Shown here one piece after another: positions 40,074 through 49,104 of a stretch of DNA of 64,000 bases (its first letter is position 1; each line of letters starts with the position of its first letter). The notes beneath the pieces were generated by a model. It was not told the origin of the DNA, searched no databases, and saw nothing but the letters and a program-made list of their open reading frames with translations. The translations under genes were made by a program, and so were the position numbers. The DNA is from Diaphorobacter aerolatus (GTDB taxonomy: Bacteria; Pseudomonadota; Gammaproteobacteria; Burkholderiales; Burkholderiaceae_C): the NCBI RefSeq assembly GCF_014489535.1, contig NZ_CP060783.1, forward strand, positions 4,671,501 through 4,735,500. Direction: 5' to 3'.

Positions 40074-40504
40074 CTGCCTTTGTGCTGGATGCCTCCGTGA
40101 CCGCCGCCTGGCTGTTGCCCGACCACGCGAGTGATGCCACGCGCCGCCTGTATGCGCGCATTCGCCGCGACGAACTCGATCCGCAGGCACCCAATCTCTG
40201 GCAATGGGAATGTGGCAACCTGATCGCGAGCGGCGTCCACGCGGGCCGCATTCCGCACGCGTCGGTCGAAGGACTGTGGGGCGTGCTCGAGGCCATTCGC
40301 CACCGCGTGGAACTCCACGAACTCGCGCCCGCGCAGCACAAGGCCGTGCTCGACGTGGCGCTCGAAACCGGCCTGTCGGTCTATGACGCGTCCTATCTCT
40401 GGCTCGCGCGATCACTCAAACTGCCGCTTGCCACATTCGATCCGGCGCAGATCGATGCCGCCCGAAACAGCGGCGTGAATCTGCTCGATCTTTCCAGTCT
40501 CTGA
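40070..40504 (+). CDS. Type II toxin, PIN-domain ribonuclease (VapC-like)
   Basis: 144 residues. PIN-domain acidic residues are visible: Asp7 in FVLDASVTAAWLL, Glu in LWQWECGNLI, and Asp in SVYDASYLWLARSLKLPLATFD. VapC toxins cleave tRNA or rRNA and are held inactive by the antitoxin encoded just upstream. The pair sits between guaB and guaA. Confidence 0.93.
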   Translation: MTAFVLDASVTAAWLLPDHASDATRRLYARIRRDELDPQAPNLWQWECGNLIASGVHAGRIPHASVEGLWGVLEAIRHRVELHELAPAQHKAVLDVALETGLSVYDASYLWLARSLKLPLATFDPAQIDAARNSGVNLLDLSSL

Positions 40505-40543
40505 TTTCAATTCACACTTATTCTTCTTCAGCCTCCAACCACC

Positions 40544-42160
40544 ATGCAACACGACAAGATCCTCATCCTCGATTTTGGCTCCCAGGTCACGCAGCTCATC
40601 GCGCGCCGCGTTCGCGAAGCCCATGTGTACTGTGAAGTGCATCCGTGTGATGTGACGAGCGACTGGGTGCGCGAGTTTGCCGCTGACGGCAGGCTCAAGG
40701 GCGTAATCCTCTCGGGCAGCCACGCAAGCGTCTACGAAGTGGACGACCGCGCGCCCGACGCCGTGTTCGAGTTGGGCATTCCCGTGCTCGGCATTTGCTA
40801 CGGCATGCAGACCATGGCGCAGCAACTCGGCGGCAAGGTCGAGGGCTCGAACAGCCGCGAGTTCGGTTACGCCGAAGTGCGCGCGCACGGTCACACCAAG
40901 CTGCTCGAAGGCATCGAAGACTTCAGCACACCGCAAGGCCACGGCATGCTCAAGGTGTGGATGAGCCACGGCGACAAAGTCACGCAAATGCCCGAAGGCT
41001 TCAAGATCATGGCCTCCACGCCCAGTTGCCCGATTGCCGGCATGGCGGACGAGGCGCGCCGTTATTACGCGGTGCAGTTCCACCCGGAAGTCACGCACAC
41101 CGTGCAGGGCGCCGCGATGCTCAACCGCTTTGTGCGCGACATCTGCGGTGCCAGCCCCGACTGGATCATGGGCGACTACATCGAAGAAGCGGTGGCCAGG
41201 ATCCGCGAACAGGTGGGCAATGAAGAAGTGATTCTGGGCCTCTCCGGCGGCGTCGATTCATCGGTGGCCGCAGCGCTGATCCACCGCGCCATCGGCGACC
41301 AGCTCACCTGCGTATTCGTCGACCACGGACTGCTGCGCCTGAACGAGGGCGACATGGTCATGGACATGTTCGAAGGCAAACTGCACGCCAAGGTCGTGCG
41401 CGTCGATGCGTCCGACCTGTTCCTCGGCGAACTCGTCGGCGTCTCCGAGCCCGAGCAGAAGCGTAAGATCATCGGTCGCCTGTTCGTTGACGTCTTCAAG
41501 GCCGAAGCCAGCAAGCTCAAGGCCGCGAACGCCGGCAGCCAGGGCGCTAGTTTTCTCGCGCAGGGCACGATCTACCCGGACGTGATTGAATCCGGCGGCG
41601 CCAAAAGCAAGAAGGCCGTTACCATCAAGAGCCACCACAACGTCGGTGGCCTGCCCGAGCAACTCGGCCTCAAACTGCTGGAGCCGCTGCGCGACCTGTT
41701 CAAGGACGAAGTCCGCGAACTCGGCGTAGCCCTCGGCCTGCCACGCGAAATGGTCTACCGCCACCCCTTCCCGGGCCCAGGCCTCGGCGTGCGCATTCTT
41801 GGTGAAGTCAAAAAAGAATACGCCGACTTGCTGCGCCGCGCCGACGCCATCTTCATCGAAGAGCTGCGCAACTGGATCGACGAAGCCACCGGCAAAAGCT
41901 GGTATGACCTCACCAGCCAGGCCTTCACCGTGTTCCTGCCCGTCAAGAGCGTCGGCGTCATGGGCGACGGCCGCACCTACGACTACGTCGTCGCGCTGCG
42001 CGCCGTACAAACCAGCGACTTCATGACCGCCGACTGGGCAGAACTGCCTTACGGCCTGCTCAAGAAAACCTCGGGCCGGATCATCAACGAAGTGCGCGGG
42101 ATCAATCGTGTGACGTACGACGTGAGTTCTAAGCCGCCGGCGACGATTGAGTGGGAGTAA
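40544..42160 (+). CDS. guaA: GMP synthase (glutamine-hydrolysing)
   Basis: 538 residues. The N-terminal class I amidotransferase has the nucleophile Cys85 in GICYGMQTMA and the His/Glu end QFHPEVTHT. The ATP-pyrophosphatase P-loop LSGGVDSSVAAALI comes next, and the C-terminal dimerisation domain ends PPATIEWE. It converts XMP to GMP. The gene is intact although an integrase gene follows 220 bp later. The 3' end of guaA is a known integration hotspot for genomic islands, and the last codons (42145-42155) recur at 55610. Confidence 0.98.
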   Translation: MQHDKILILDFGSQVTQLIARRVREAHVYCEVHPCDVTSDWVREFAADGRLKGVILSGSHASVYEVDDRAPDAVFELGIPVLGICYGMQTMAQQLGGKVEGSNSREFGYAEVRAHGHTKLLEGIEDFSTPQGHGMLKVWMSHGDKVTQMPEGFKIMASTPSCPIAGMADEARRYYAVQFHPEVTHTVQGAAMLNRFVRDICGASPDWIMGDYIEEAVARIREQVGNEEVILGLSGGVDSSVAAALIHRAIGDQLTCVFVDHGLLRLNEGDMVMDMFEGKLHAKVVRVDASDLFLGELVGVSEPEQKRKIIGRLFVDVFKAEASKLKAANAGSQGASFLAQGTIYPDVIESGGAKSKKAVTIKSHHNVGGLPEQLGLKLLEPLRDLFKDEVRELGVALGLPREMVYRHPFPGPGLGVRILGEVKKEYADLLRRADAIFIEELRNWIDEATGKSWYDLTSQAFTVFLPVKSVGVMGDGRTYDYVVALRAVQTSDFMTADWAELPYGLLKKTSGRIINEVRGINRVTYDVSSKPPATIEWE

Positions 42161-42275
42161 GTTTCTCCAGTTTCAGGACTTCCCATAGCGTTCCGGTTCT
42201 TCCGAGAAACATAGTCCTGACAAGGAGTTAGCTTCTCACTCGGTGTCATGCCGTTTCACCGGTGCCCGACGATTT

Positions 42276-42365
42276 GTCGGTACCGGTGACGGTACCGGTC
42301 ACCTGATCCTCCAAATACCCAACTTGATACCGTCATCTGGTCTGACGGTATCAACTGACGGTATC
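42276..42365 (+). promoter_or_regulatory. Cluster of TGACGGTAYC repeats before the integrase gene
   Basis: GATACCGTCA (42326-42335) is an exact inverted copy of TGACGGTATC at 42343-42352 and again at 42356-42365. A related TGACGGTACC with a palindromic GGTACCGGT stretch lies at about 42279-42301. The last copy ends 5 bp before the ribosome-binding site of the integrase. This looks like an operator or recombinase/excisionase arm-site cluster. Confidence 0.65.
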
Positions 42366-42380
42366 ACGTTGGAGGAAAAA

Positions 42381-43709
42381 ATGATTACTGACAAGCAGTT
42401 ACGGACGCTGAAGGCATCTGAGAAGGTCTACAAGGTCGCCGACCAGCAAGGGCTGTACGTAACGGTTCTGCGAACGGGGAACATCAGCTTTCGCTACGAC
42501 TATCGGCTCAATGGGCGCCGTGAAACCCTGGTGATCGGGCAGTACGATCCGGCGCTTGCGGCCAGGAAACCGCGTGAGATGGCGACTCTTGAGTACGGCA
42601 TGCTCTTGTCGCTTGCTGAGGCGCGTTTGCTTCTGGCAAATGCACGGCGAACCATAGAGCAGGGCGAGAGTCCGTCTCGTGCGAAAGTGGAGAGGCGGGC
42701 GGAAGCCAATGAGGGGATGACGTTTGGCGGGTGGGCCGAAAAGTACTTTGCTGAAGCCAAGTTGGCAGAGTCAACCCGTGCGATGCGTAAGTCCGTCTAC
42801 GACCGCAACCTAGCCACCGAGTTCGGTCGCCTCAAGTTGGAAGAGATCACGCCATCACGATTGATGGCGAGATGCGAAAAAATCAAAGAGCGCGGTGCGC
42901 CAGCGCCGGCCGTCCAGTCACGGGACATCGTGCTGCAGATCTTCCGTTTTATTCAGGCGAGAGGGTTGAGGATCGAGAACCCCGCGGAAGCAATTCGTCC
43001 GAGTGCCATCGCCGCCTTCAAAGTCAGGGATCGGTCCCTATCGCCCGAAGAAATCCACAAGTACTTCAATGCGCTCGAGGAGGTCTCTTCAGCAGCGACG
43101 TTGCGCCTCGCAGTCAAGTTCATGTTGCTGACAATGGTGCGAAAGAGCGAGTTCACCCAGGCCAAGTGGGAAGAAGTCAATTTCGAAACGGGCGTTTGGA
43201 CGATTCCCAAGGAGCGGATGAAGGCGAGTCGACCACACAACGTCTACCTCAGCCAGCAGGCTATCGACATCCTAGTGGCCTTCAAGACCTGCTACGGTGC
43301 AAGCCCATACCTCCATCCTGGACGCTACGAGTCGGATTTCCCGATGAGCAATGGAACCTTGAACCGGCTCGTTGTCGCTGGTACCGAGGTGATCGTTGCT
43401 CGCGGTGAAGAGTTCGAGCCGTTTACGGTGCACGACCTTAGGCGGACAGCCAGTACTCTGCTGCATGAGGCGGGATACAACAGCGACTGGATCGAAAAGT
43501 GCCTTGCTCACGAGCAACGGGGCGTGCGCGCTGTTTACAACAAGGCGGAGTATGCCGAGCAGCGGCGTGCGATGCTTCAGGCGTGGGCAGATATGTTGGA
43601 CACTTGGATCTTGAATGGGCCCAGTCCCGTTCGGCCCATCAATCTGGGCTTCCCGCCGGAGTCGCGCTTGGAGGGACTTCAACCGCTGGAGCCAGCCCAG
43701 GCCGTGTGA
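42381..43709 (+). CDS. Tyrosine recombinase / integrase (guaA-associated island)
   Basis: About 442 residues. An N-terminal arm-binding domain (TDKQLRTLKASEKVYKVADQQGLYV...FRYDYRLNGRRETLVIGQYD) is followed by a core-binding SAM-like domain and a catalytic domain. Catalytic residues: Arg in LTMVRKSEFTQAKWEEV, His-x-x-Arg in FTVHDLRRTASTLLHEAG, and the later His and Tyr in CLAHEQRGVRAVYNKAEY. ATG 42381 follows GGAGG. It is complete and in frame. Close relative of the second integrase at 49105 (about three quarters identical by eye). It probably integrates into the guaA 3' end. Confidence 0.94.
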   Translation: MITDKQLRTLKASEKVYKVADQQGLYVTVLRTGNISFRYDYRLNGRRETLVIGQYDPALAARKPREMATLEYGMLLSLAEARLLLANARRTIEQGESPSRAKVERRAEANEGMTFGGWAEKYFAEAKLAESTRAMRKSVYDRNLATEFGRLKLEEITPSRLMARCEKIKERGAPAPAVQSRDIVLQIFRFIQARGLRIENPAEAIRPSAIAAFKVRDRSLSPEEIHKYFNALEEVSSAATLRLAVKFMLLTMVRKSEFTQAKWEEVNFETGVWTIPKERMKASRPHNVYLSQQAIDILVAFKTCYGASPYLHPGRYESDFPMSNGTLNRLVVAGTEVIVARGEEFEPFTVHDLRRTASTLLHEAGYNSDWIEKCLAHEQRGVRAVYNKAEYAEQRRAMLQAWADMLDTWILNGPSPVRPINLGFPPESRLEGLQPLEPAQAV

Positions 43710-43858
43710 TCAGGACGCTGCGGAGCACCGGCAAGCAGCATGGAACGTGCGGGAGGAGGTTGGTGCGAGCCTCCTTCGCACACATTGTCCCGATTGTTCA
43801 AATCCCGTTGCGCTGCGATTGCTCAGTTGAACACCTCGACGTGTCAAATGACAGTGAA

Positions 43859-43909
43859 AGTGCAAACTCTGCCTAGTTAGTGCAAAGTTGCTGACACAGA
43901 TAGTGCAAA
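43859..43909 (+). repeat. Three direct AGTGCAAA repeats
   Basis: AGTGCAAA occurs at 43859-43866, 43879-43886 and 43902-43909, i.e. every 20-23 bp (about two helical turns). They lie in the gap between the first integrase and the 3' fragment of lysR. The gap (43710-43967) holds no recognisable gene. Confidence 0.5.
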
Positions 43910-43967
43910 AATGGCGCGCCGGGAATTGTTCAGCGCGTGACCAGCAAAGCCGATGCCCTTGCAACCG

Positions 43968-44647
43968 CTACGCTGCCTCGGTCAGGCCGCTATCATCAAG
44001 GCTCAACGCCTCTCGCATGGCGTCCACAAATACGCGGACCTTCGGGAGCAATTGCCGGCGGGTTGGGTACACGGCCCACACCGCCAGCTCCTTCGGCCGC
44101 GCATCCTCCAGCTCGACGGAAACCAGTTGGCCAGCGGCAAGATGCCCACGGGTGTACCAACTGGACAGCATCGCGATTCCTGCGCCTGCAATGCAGGCGT
44201 CGTGCACGCCCTCGAAGCTGCTGACGGTCAGCCGGCCGCCTGCGCGCACGGTGCGTTCCTGCGCGCCGACCGTGAAACTCCATTGCTGGGCATCGGGGGG
44301 CGTGATGCACTCATGTCCGGCCAGATCGCTCAACCGCCGTGGGGCGGGCCTGCTAGCCAGGTAGCTTGGTGCAGCGCACAGGATGCGTCGTTTGGTTCCC
44401 AGCGACGTAGCTACCAGGTTCGAGTCGCGCAAGTCTCCGATGCGCACGGCCACGTCCACGCCAGTTGCCGCCAGATCCAGCACCGCATCGGTTAGAACCA
44501 GGTCGACCCGAAGATCGGGATTGGAGCGCATCAGCTCTGTGAGGGTAGGCATAAGCACGGCGCGGCCCATGGAGCCGCAGGCTGTCACCCGCAGGGTTCC
44601 AGTGGCACCGCAAACGCTTGGGCGAATCTCGGCGATGCCTGCTTCGG
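43968..44647 (-). pseudogene. LysR-type regulator, C-terminal fragment (split by IS21-family element)
   Basis: Holds the effector-binding domain: GTLRVTACGSMGRAVLMPTLTELMRSNPDLRVDLVLTD, VDVAVRIGDLRDSNLVATSLG, APSYLASRPAPRRLSDLAGHECI. It is missing the helix-turn-helix, which lies on the other side of the insertion (47222-47473). Joining the two parts after removing the element and one target copy gives a continuous gene reading QEAAEAGIAEI across the junction. The gene is divergent from the OYE gene, the normal layout for a LysR regulator and its target. Confidence 0.9.
44640..44647. repeat. Target-site duplication, left copy
   Basis: TGCTTCGG here and at 47222-47229 flank the IS element. 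The next base C is also shared by both flanks, so 9 bp cannot be excluded. IS21-family elements typically make 4-8 bp duplications. Confidence 0.85.
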
Positions 44648-44790
44648 CCCCGGCGGCCACCCAAACTCCCCACTGATGGCCACCTCAAACTCCCCACCTG
44701 AGTTGATCGGGGACAGGGGGTAAACGCCGGCGCCGCTGGCACCTGTTGGCAGGACAGTAGTTCTGGTCTTCCCCGAGGGGAGGCCAAGGA

Positions 44791-46393
44791 GTGAATGTCT
44801 TGAAACCCAACCAACGGGCCACCGTCTACACGCTGCTCGAGCGTGGCAGCACCCAGCGCGAGATCGCGCGCATCACCGGAATCGACCGCAAGACCGTCAG
44901 GAGTTACCAACGTCGCCGGCAGGCCGAGCAGTCAAATTCCCCCGGGGTGGCCACCGGCCCTGATGCCATGGCCGCTCACGTGGCCGCGCAAATTCCCCCA
45001 CCCTGGCCACCGGCTCCCACGTCAGTGGCCGCCTCCCTATGCGAGCCGTACCGCGACTTCATCGAGGCCCAACTGCGTCTCAAGCGCAACGCCACGGCCA
45101 TCTACCAGGACCTGGTCGATGTCCACGGCTTTGCCGGCCAGTACAACTCGGTCAAACGCTTCGTGGCCCGGCTGCGTCACAAGGAGCCCGAACAATTCGA
45201 CCGCCTGTCCTTCCTGCCCGCAGAGGAGATGCAGGTGGACTACGGTGAGGGTGCACCCACCCGGGTGCCGGGCAGCAACCGGTACCGCAAACCGCGCCTG
45301 TTCGTGGCCACGCTGCGCTACTCGCGGGCCAGCTTTCGGCACGTGGTCTGGAAGTCCAGCCAGCAGGTCTGGGCCGAGCTGCACGAGCGCGCGTTTCGCC
45401 ACTTCGGTGGCTGCCCGCAGTACGTGGTGCTGGACAACCTCAAAGAGGGCGTCATCAAACCCGACCTGTATGAGCCCGAACTCAACCCGGTCTATGCCGC
45501 CACCCTGGCGCACTACGGCGTGGTGGCCGACCCGGCCCGGGTGCGTGACCCCAACCGCAAGGGTACGGTAGAGCACGCCATCGGCCACACCCAGGCCACG
45601 GCCTTGAAGGGCCGGCGCTTTGAGTCCATCGAAGAGCAGAACACCTTCCTGGCGCAATGGGAGAAGAATTGGGCAGCCAAGCGCATCCACGGCACCGAGC
45701 GGCGCCAGGTGCAGGCCATGTTCGCGGAAGAACGCCCCACCTCAAAGCTTTGCCACTGCTGGGCATGCAGTATTTCGAAGAGGTCCAGCGCACGGTGTGC
45801 GACGACAGCTGTGTGCGGGTGGAGCACAGCAGCTACGCCGCGCGCCCGGCGGTCATCGGATCGAAGGTGCGGGTGCGCATCTTCGCCCAGCGCATCCAGA
45901 TCTTTGATCTGCAAACCGGCACCTTGCTGCGCAGTCACCCCAAGGCTGAACGCCCCGGCACCGTGGTGCTGCCCAGGATGAGCGGGTGTTCAACCCCTCG
46001 CGTGAGACCCGCCTGATCCTGCGCCAGGCCGGCCAGATTGGCGAACACGCCGCCCGGCTGTGCCAGTTGCTCTTTGCCATCGAGGGCCGGGTGGGCCAGC
46101 GCAAGCTCTGGGGCATCGTCGGCCTGGTGCGCCGATATCCGGCGCATTGTGTCAACGCCGCTTGCGCCCAGGCTCTGGAGCAGGGCATCTACAGCTTCAA
46201 GCGCGTCCAGGCATTGACAGAGGCGCTCTTTGCCGATGCGCTTGAAGCCATCGAGACCCAGGCCGGTGGCGAGCATGTAACGCCCACCACGGCGACCCTG
46301 ACCCAGCAGCACGAGCTGATCCGCGATGCCGATGAATACGGTGACCTGTTTGCCCACGCTGCGGCCACCGCCGCAGTTGGGAGCCAGCCATGA
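44791..46393 (+). CDS. istA: IS21-family transposase IstA (two apparent single-base losses)
   Basis: Starts at GTG 44791 after GGGGAGG. An N-terminal helix-turn-helix (STQREIARITGIDRKTVRSYQRRRQ) is followed by an integrase-type DDE core: Asp in EMQVDYGEG, Asp in YVVLDNLKEG, Glu in GTVEHAIGHTQ. The frame breaks at CCCC 45735-45738 (EERP|HLKALPLLGMQYFEE) and again at CCC 45972-45974 (TVVLP|QDERVFNPSRETR). With one C restored at each, the protein is about 534 aa and ends at 46393, overlapping istB by ATGA. Uncorrected, the first frame stops at 45981. Catalyses cut-and-paste transposition with IstB. Confidence 0.92.
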
Positions 46394-47154
46394 ACATGGT
46401 CGAGATCGAGCGCGCGCTGCGCCAGCTGCGCCTGTCGGGTATTGCCGAGACCCTGTCGACCCGCGTGATGCAGGCCCAGGTCGCCCAGGAGCCATTTCTG
46501 CAGACCTTCGCCGCCATGCTTCAGGATGAGCTCGACCGGCGCCGATCGCGCCTGACAGAGCGCCGCTACAAGCGCTCGGGTCTGGACGAGAAGGTCAGCC
46601 TGGCCGACTTCGACTGGCGTTTCAACCCCAAGCTGCCCCGCGCGGCCTGCTTTGAGCTGCACACCCTGAAGTTCATCGCCGAGGGTTCCAACGCGCTCAT
46701 CGTCGGTAAACCCGGCACCGGCAAGTCTCACATTGCCAAGGCCATCGCCTACCAGGCCACGCTGGGCGGCCACGATGTGCGTTACCTCGAGGCCGACGCC
46801 GAATTCGCCCGCTACGCGCTGGCAAGTGCCACCGAGCGCATCGGCCTGCTCAAGGAGTGGGTGGAGCCTGACCTGATCATCTTGGACGATCTGTTCCTGG
46901 CCAGGCGTATCAGCGAGCACGCCGCCGAGGTCCTGCAGGCCATCGTGCATCAGCGCTACAAGCTGCGCCGCGCCATCGTGGTGACCTCCAACCGCGTGGT
47001 GCAGGACTGGGGTCGCTATCTGGGCGACGCCACAATGGCGACCACCATCCTGGACCGCCTCATGCACCGCTGCACGATGCTGGAATTCGAGGGCAAGAGC
47101 TACCGGCTCAAAGAGGCCGCCGCACGCATCGCCATCGGCACTGAGTCGTCATAA
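46390..47154 (+). CDS. istB: IS21-family AAA+ ATPase helper IstB
   Basis: 254 residues. IstB is the DnaC/DnaA-like AAA+ regulator that selects targets and activates IstA. Walker A GKPGTGKS (106-113), Walker B LIILDDLF, and sensor motif VVTSNRVVQDWG are intact. It overlaps the istA stop by 4 bp. Confidence 0.96.
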   Translation: MNMVEIERALRQLRLSGIAETLSTRVMQAQVAQEPFLQTFAAMLQDELDRRRSRLTERRYKRSGLDEKVSLADFDWRFNPKLPRAACFELHTLKFIAEGSNALIVGKPGTGKSHIAKAIAYQATLGGHDVRYLEADAEFARYALASATERIGLLKEWVEPDLIILDDLFLARRISEHAAEVLQAIVHQRYKLRRAIVVTSNRVVQDWGRYLGDATMATTILDRLMHRCTMLEFEGKSYRLKEAAARIAIGTESS

Positions 47155-47221
47155 TCCAACCGGTCTTGCCTGGGGAATTTGGGGTGGCCACAGGTGGGGG
47201 AATTTGGACTGGCCATCGGGG

Positions 47222-47229
47222 TGCTTCGG
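47222..47229. repeat. Target-site duplication, right copy
   Basis: TGCTTCGG, matching 44640-44647 exactly. See the left copy. Confidence 0.85.
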
Positions 47230-47473
47230 CGGCTTCCTGTATCGTCGTGGCGAAGGGCAAAAACGCTTCACCTTCGGTGGTCAACGACACCGATCGCGTG
47301 GTCCGGTGCATGAGGCGCACGCCCAGCCCGTTTTCCAAGCTGGCTAGTCGCCGCGCCGCTGCCAGCGGTGGGATGCCAAGCCGGCGCGCAGCAGCGGAAA
47401 GGTTGCCGGCGGCGGCGGTTTGCAGGAAGACTGCAACCCCCGCGAGGTCGATCTTTGGTGCGTCGGATTTCAT
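47222..47473 (-). pseudogene. LysR-type regulator, N-terminal fragment (split by IS21-family element)
   Basis: Holds the winged helix-turn-helix: IDLAGVAVFLQTAAAGNLSAAARRLGIPPLAAARRLASLENGLGVRLMHRTTRSVSLTTEG (given in parts of one domain, residues ~8-70). It runs into the IS right end after QEAAEA. ATG 47473 or GTG 47479 is the start. Any truncated product would bind DNA without effector control. Its normal target is probably the divergent OYE gene. Confidence 0.9.
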
Positions 47474-47635
47474 GTTCACTTCGCCAAGTTGCGGCCTACA
47501 GCCGCCAGCAATTAAATCAAAAACTGAATAACCAGTTCATTCATGGCGACTTCTATTCATTTTAGGAGTAAGTGTCTAAGCTACATCCATTCCGGCGCCG
47601 GCATGGCAGGCCGGCAACGACAAGCTAAAGACGAC

Positions 47636-48797
47636 ATGCAACGACACGATTCCGCCGCGCTCGCAGTGCCGGCGTCCAACCGGCCATCAGCCTTGTTTCA
47701 GACGATGGCGCTTGCTGGCCTCACCCTGCGCAACCGGGTGCTCATCGCGCCCATGTGCCAATACTCGGCCGACGACGGCAACGCCAACGATTGGCACCTC
47801 ATGCACTACGGCAACCTGGCCGTCTCTGGCGCCGGCCTGCTGATCCTCGAAGCCACGGCGGTCTCAGCTATTGGACGGATCACAGCAGCAGACCTGGGCC
47901 TGTACTCGGATTCGAACCAGGCCGCGTTGGGACGGCTGCTCGGGTCACTGCGCCGGTTCTCCAGCATCCCCGTGGCGATCCAGTTGGCCCATGCGGGCCG
48001 CAAGGCGTCGAGCCATGTGCCGTGGCACGGTGCTGCGCAGATTCCCCCAAATGAGCCGAGGGCTGGCAAGCCGAAGCACCTTCGGCGGTCGCGCACGCCG
48101 ATGGCGAAGCTGTGCCCACGGCCATGTCCAAGGTGGACATGGCCAAGGTGCGGGATCAGTTCGTCGCAGCAGCCCGTCGCGCCGACGAGCTGGGCTTCGA
48201 TGGCATTGAGGTCCACATGGCCCACGGCTATCTGCTGCACGAGTTCCTGTCGCCCTTGTCTAACGAGCGAAGCGATGAGTACGGCGGCAGCTTGGACAAC
48301 CGCATGCGCTTCCCGTTGGAACTATTCGCGGCCGTGCGAGAAGCCGTCAGCCCCGGCAAGCCAGTTTGGGTGCGCATCTCGGCCACCGATTGGGCCGAAG
48401 GCGGCTGGGGCATCAGTGACTCGGTTGCACTGTCTCAACGGCTAAAAGACCTGGGCTGTGCGGCCATCCATGTTTCCACGGGCGGGCTATCCACGGCGCA
48501 ACGGATTCCCGTCACGCCGGGATATCAGGTGGAGTTCGCCAAGACGATCAAGCAGGCCACCGGGATGACGACGATTGCGGTCGGCCTGGTGACAGAAGCG
48601 CAGCAGGCCGAAACCATCGTTGCAACAGGCCATGCCGATGCCGTTGCGATTGGCCGGGCTGCGTTGTATGACCCCGCTGGCCCTGGCATGCCGCCGCTAC
48701 GTTGGGCGCACAGGTCGAAGCGCCGCAGCCCTACTGGAAAAGCCAGCCGCGAGAATTCGCTGAACTTTTCCGGCAGGTCGAGTTGGGATACCGCTGA
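47636..48797 (+). CDS. NADH:flavin oxidoreductase, Old Yellow Enzyme family (YqjM-like; two apparent single-base losses)
   Basis: An FMN-dependent ene-reductase-type barrel. Seen: LFQTMALAGLTLRNRVLIAPMCQYSADDGNANDWHLMHYG, with the Cys in APMCQYSA typical of the YqjM class, then IQLAHAGRKAS, DGIEVHMAHGYLLHEFLSPLSNERSDEYGGS and the C-terminal ADAVAIGRAALYDP. The frame breaks near 48058-48063 (NEPR|GWQAEAP) and at CCCC 48672-48675 (YDP|RWPWHAAATLG). Restored, it is about 387 aa ending EFAELFRQVELGYR at 48797. ATG 47636 is preferred over 47543 because the family starts there. Divergent from the interrupted lysR, which probably regulated it. Confidence 0.9.
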
Positions 48798-49104
48798 GCA
48801 GCCTCGAAGGCAGAGAATTTCTTCACTATCTTTGGCGCTGTGAACGGGGATTTTTCGTTAACTCCGGCGCAAGGACCAAACCCAATGGCACAGAAAGTGG
48901 TATTGATGTTTGGAATCAATGGTCCTGTTTTCACGATTTGTGTCATTGGACTCGACGCGTAGCAAAGACAAGGAGCGAAATCCGGCGCCATAGGAAAGTC
49001 AGCCGGATGCAGCGCCGTTGTCGATGGCGCTCATTCCCTAGCGCTTGAACGGCATCGGATGGCCCGTCAAATGGAGCTACCTCTCCATCTGATGAAGGAC
49101 TGAG
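48798..49104. other. Intergenic gap before the second integrase, no gene seen
   Basis: About 300 bp without a supported reading frame. It was searched by eye for a copy of the guaA 3' end or of the TGACGGTAYC repeats; neither was found. It contains the promoter region of the second integrase (GATGAAGGACTGAG before ATG 49105). Confidence 0.5.

Larger units (their letters stand above)
44648..47221 (+). mobile_element. IS21-family insertion sequence (2574 bp)
   Basis: Carries istA and istB in the usual overlapping order. The ends start CCCCGGCGGCCACCC on the left, and CCCCGATGGCCAGTCC when the right end is read inward. Each end holds further copies of a GGCCAC..CAAA.TCCCC motif (left 44655-44698, right 47170-47216), the multiple terminal repeats expected for IS21. 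Bounded by an 8-bp duplication and inserted into a lysR gene. The two apparent one-base losses in istA resemble those across the whole window, so the element may be functional. Confidence 0.93.

Noticed and set aside
44791..46393. Programmed ribosomal frameshifting in istA
   Set aside because: IS21 istA is normally one frame. Both breaks are in plain C runs without slippery heptamers, and they match the one-base losses seen across the window.
48798..49104. A second copy of the guaA 3' end before the second integrase, expected for tandem islands
   Set aside because: None was found by eye; only a trivial GACAAGGAG match.
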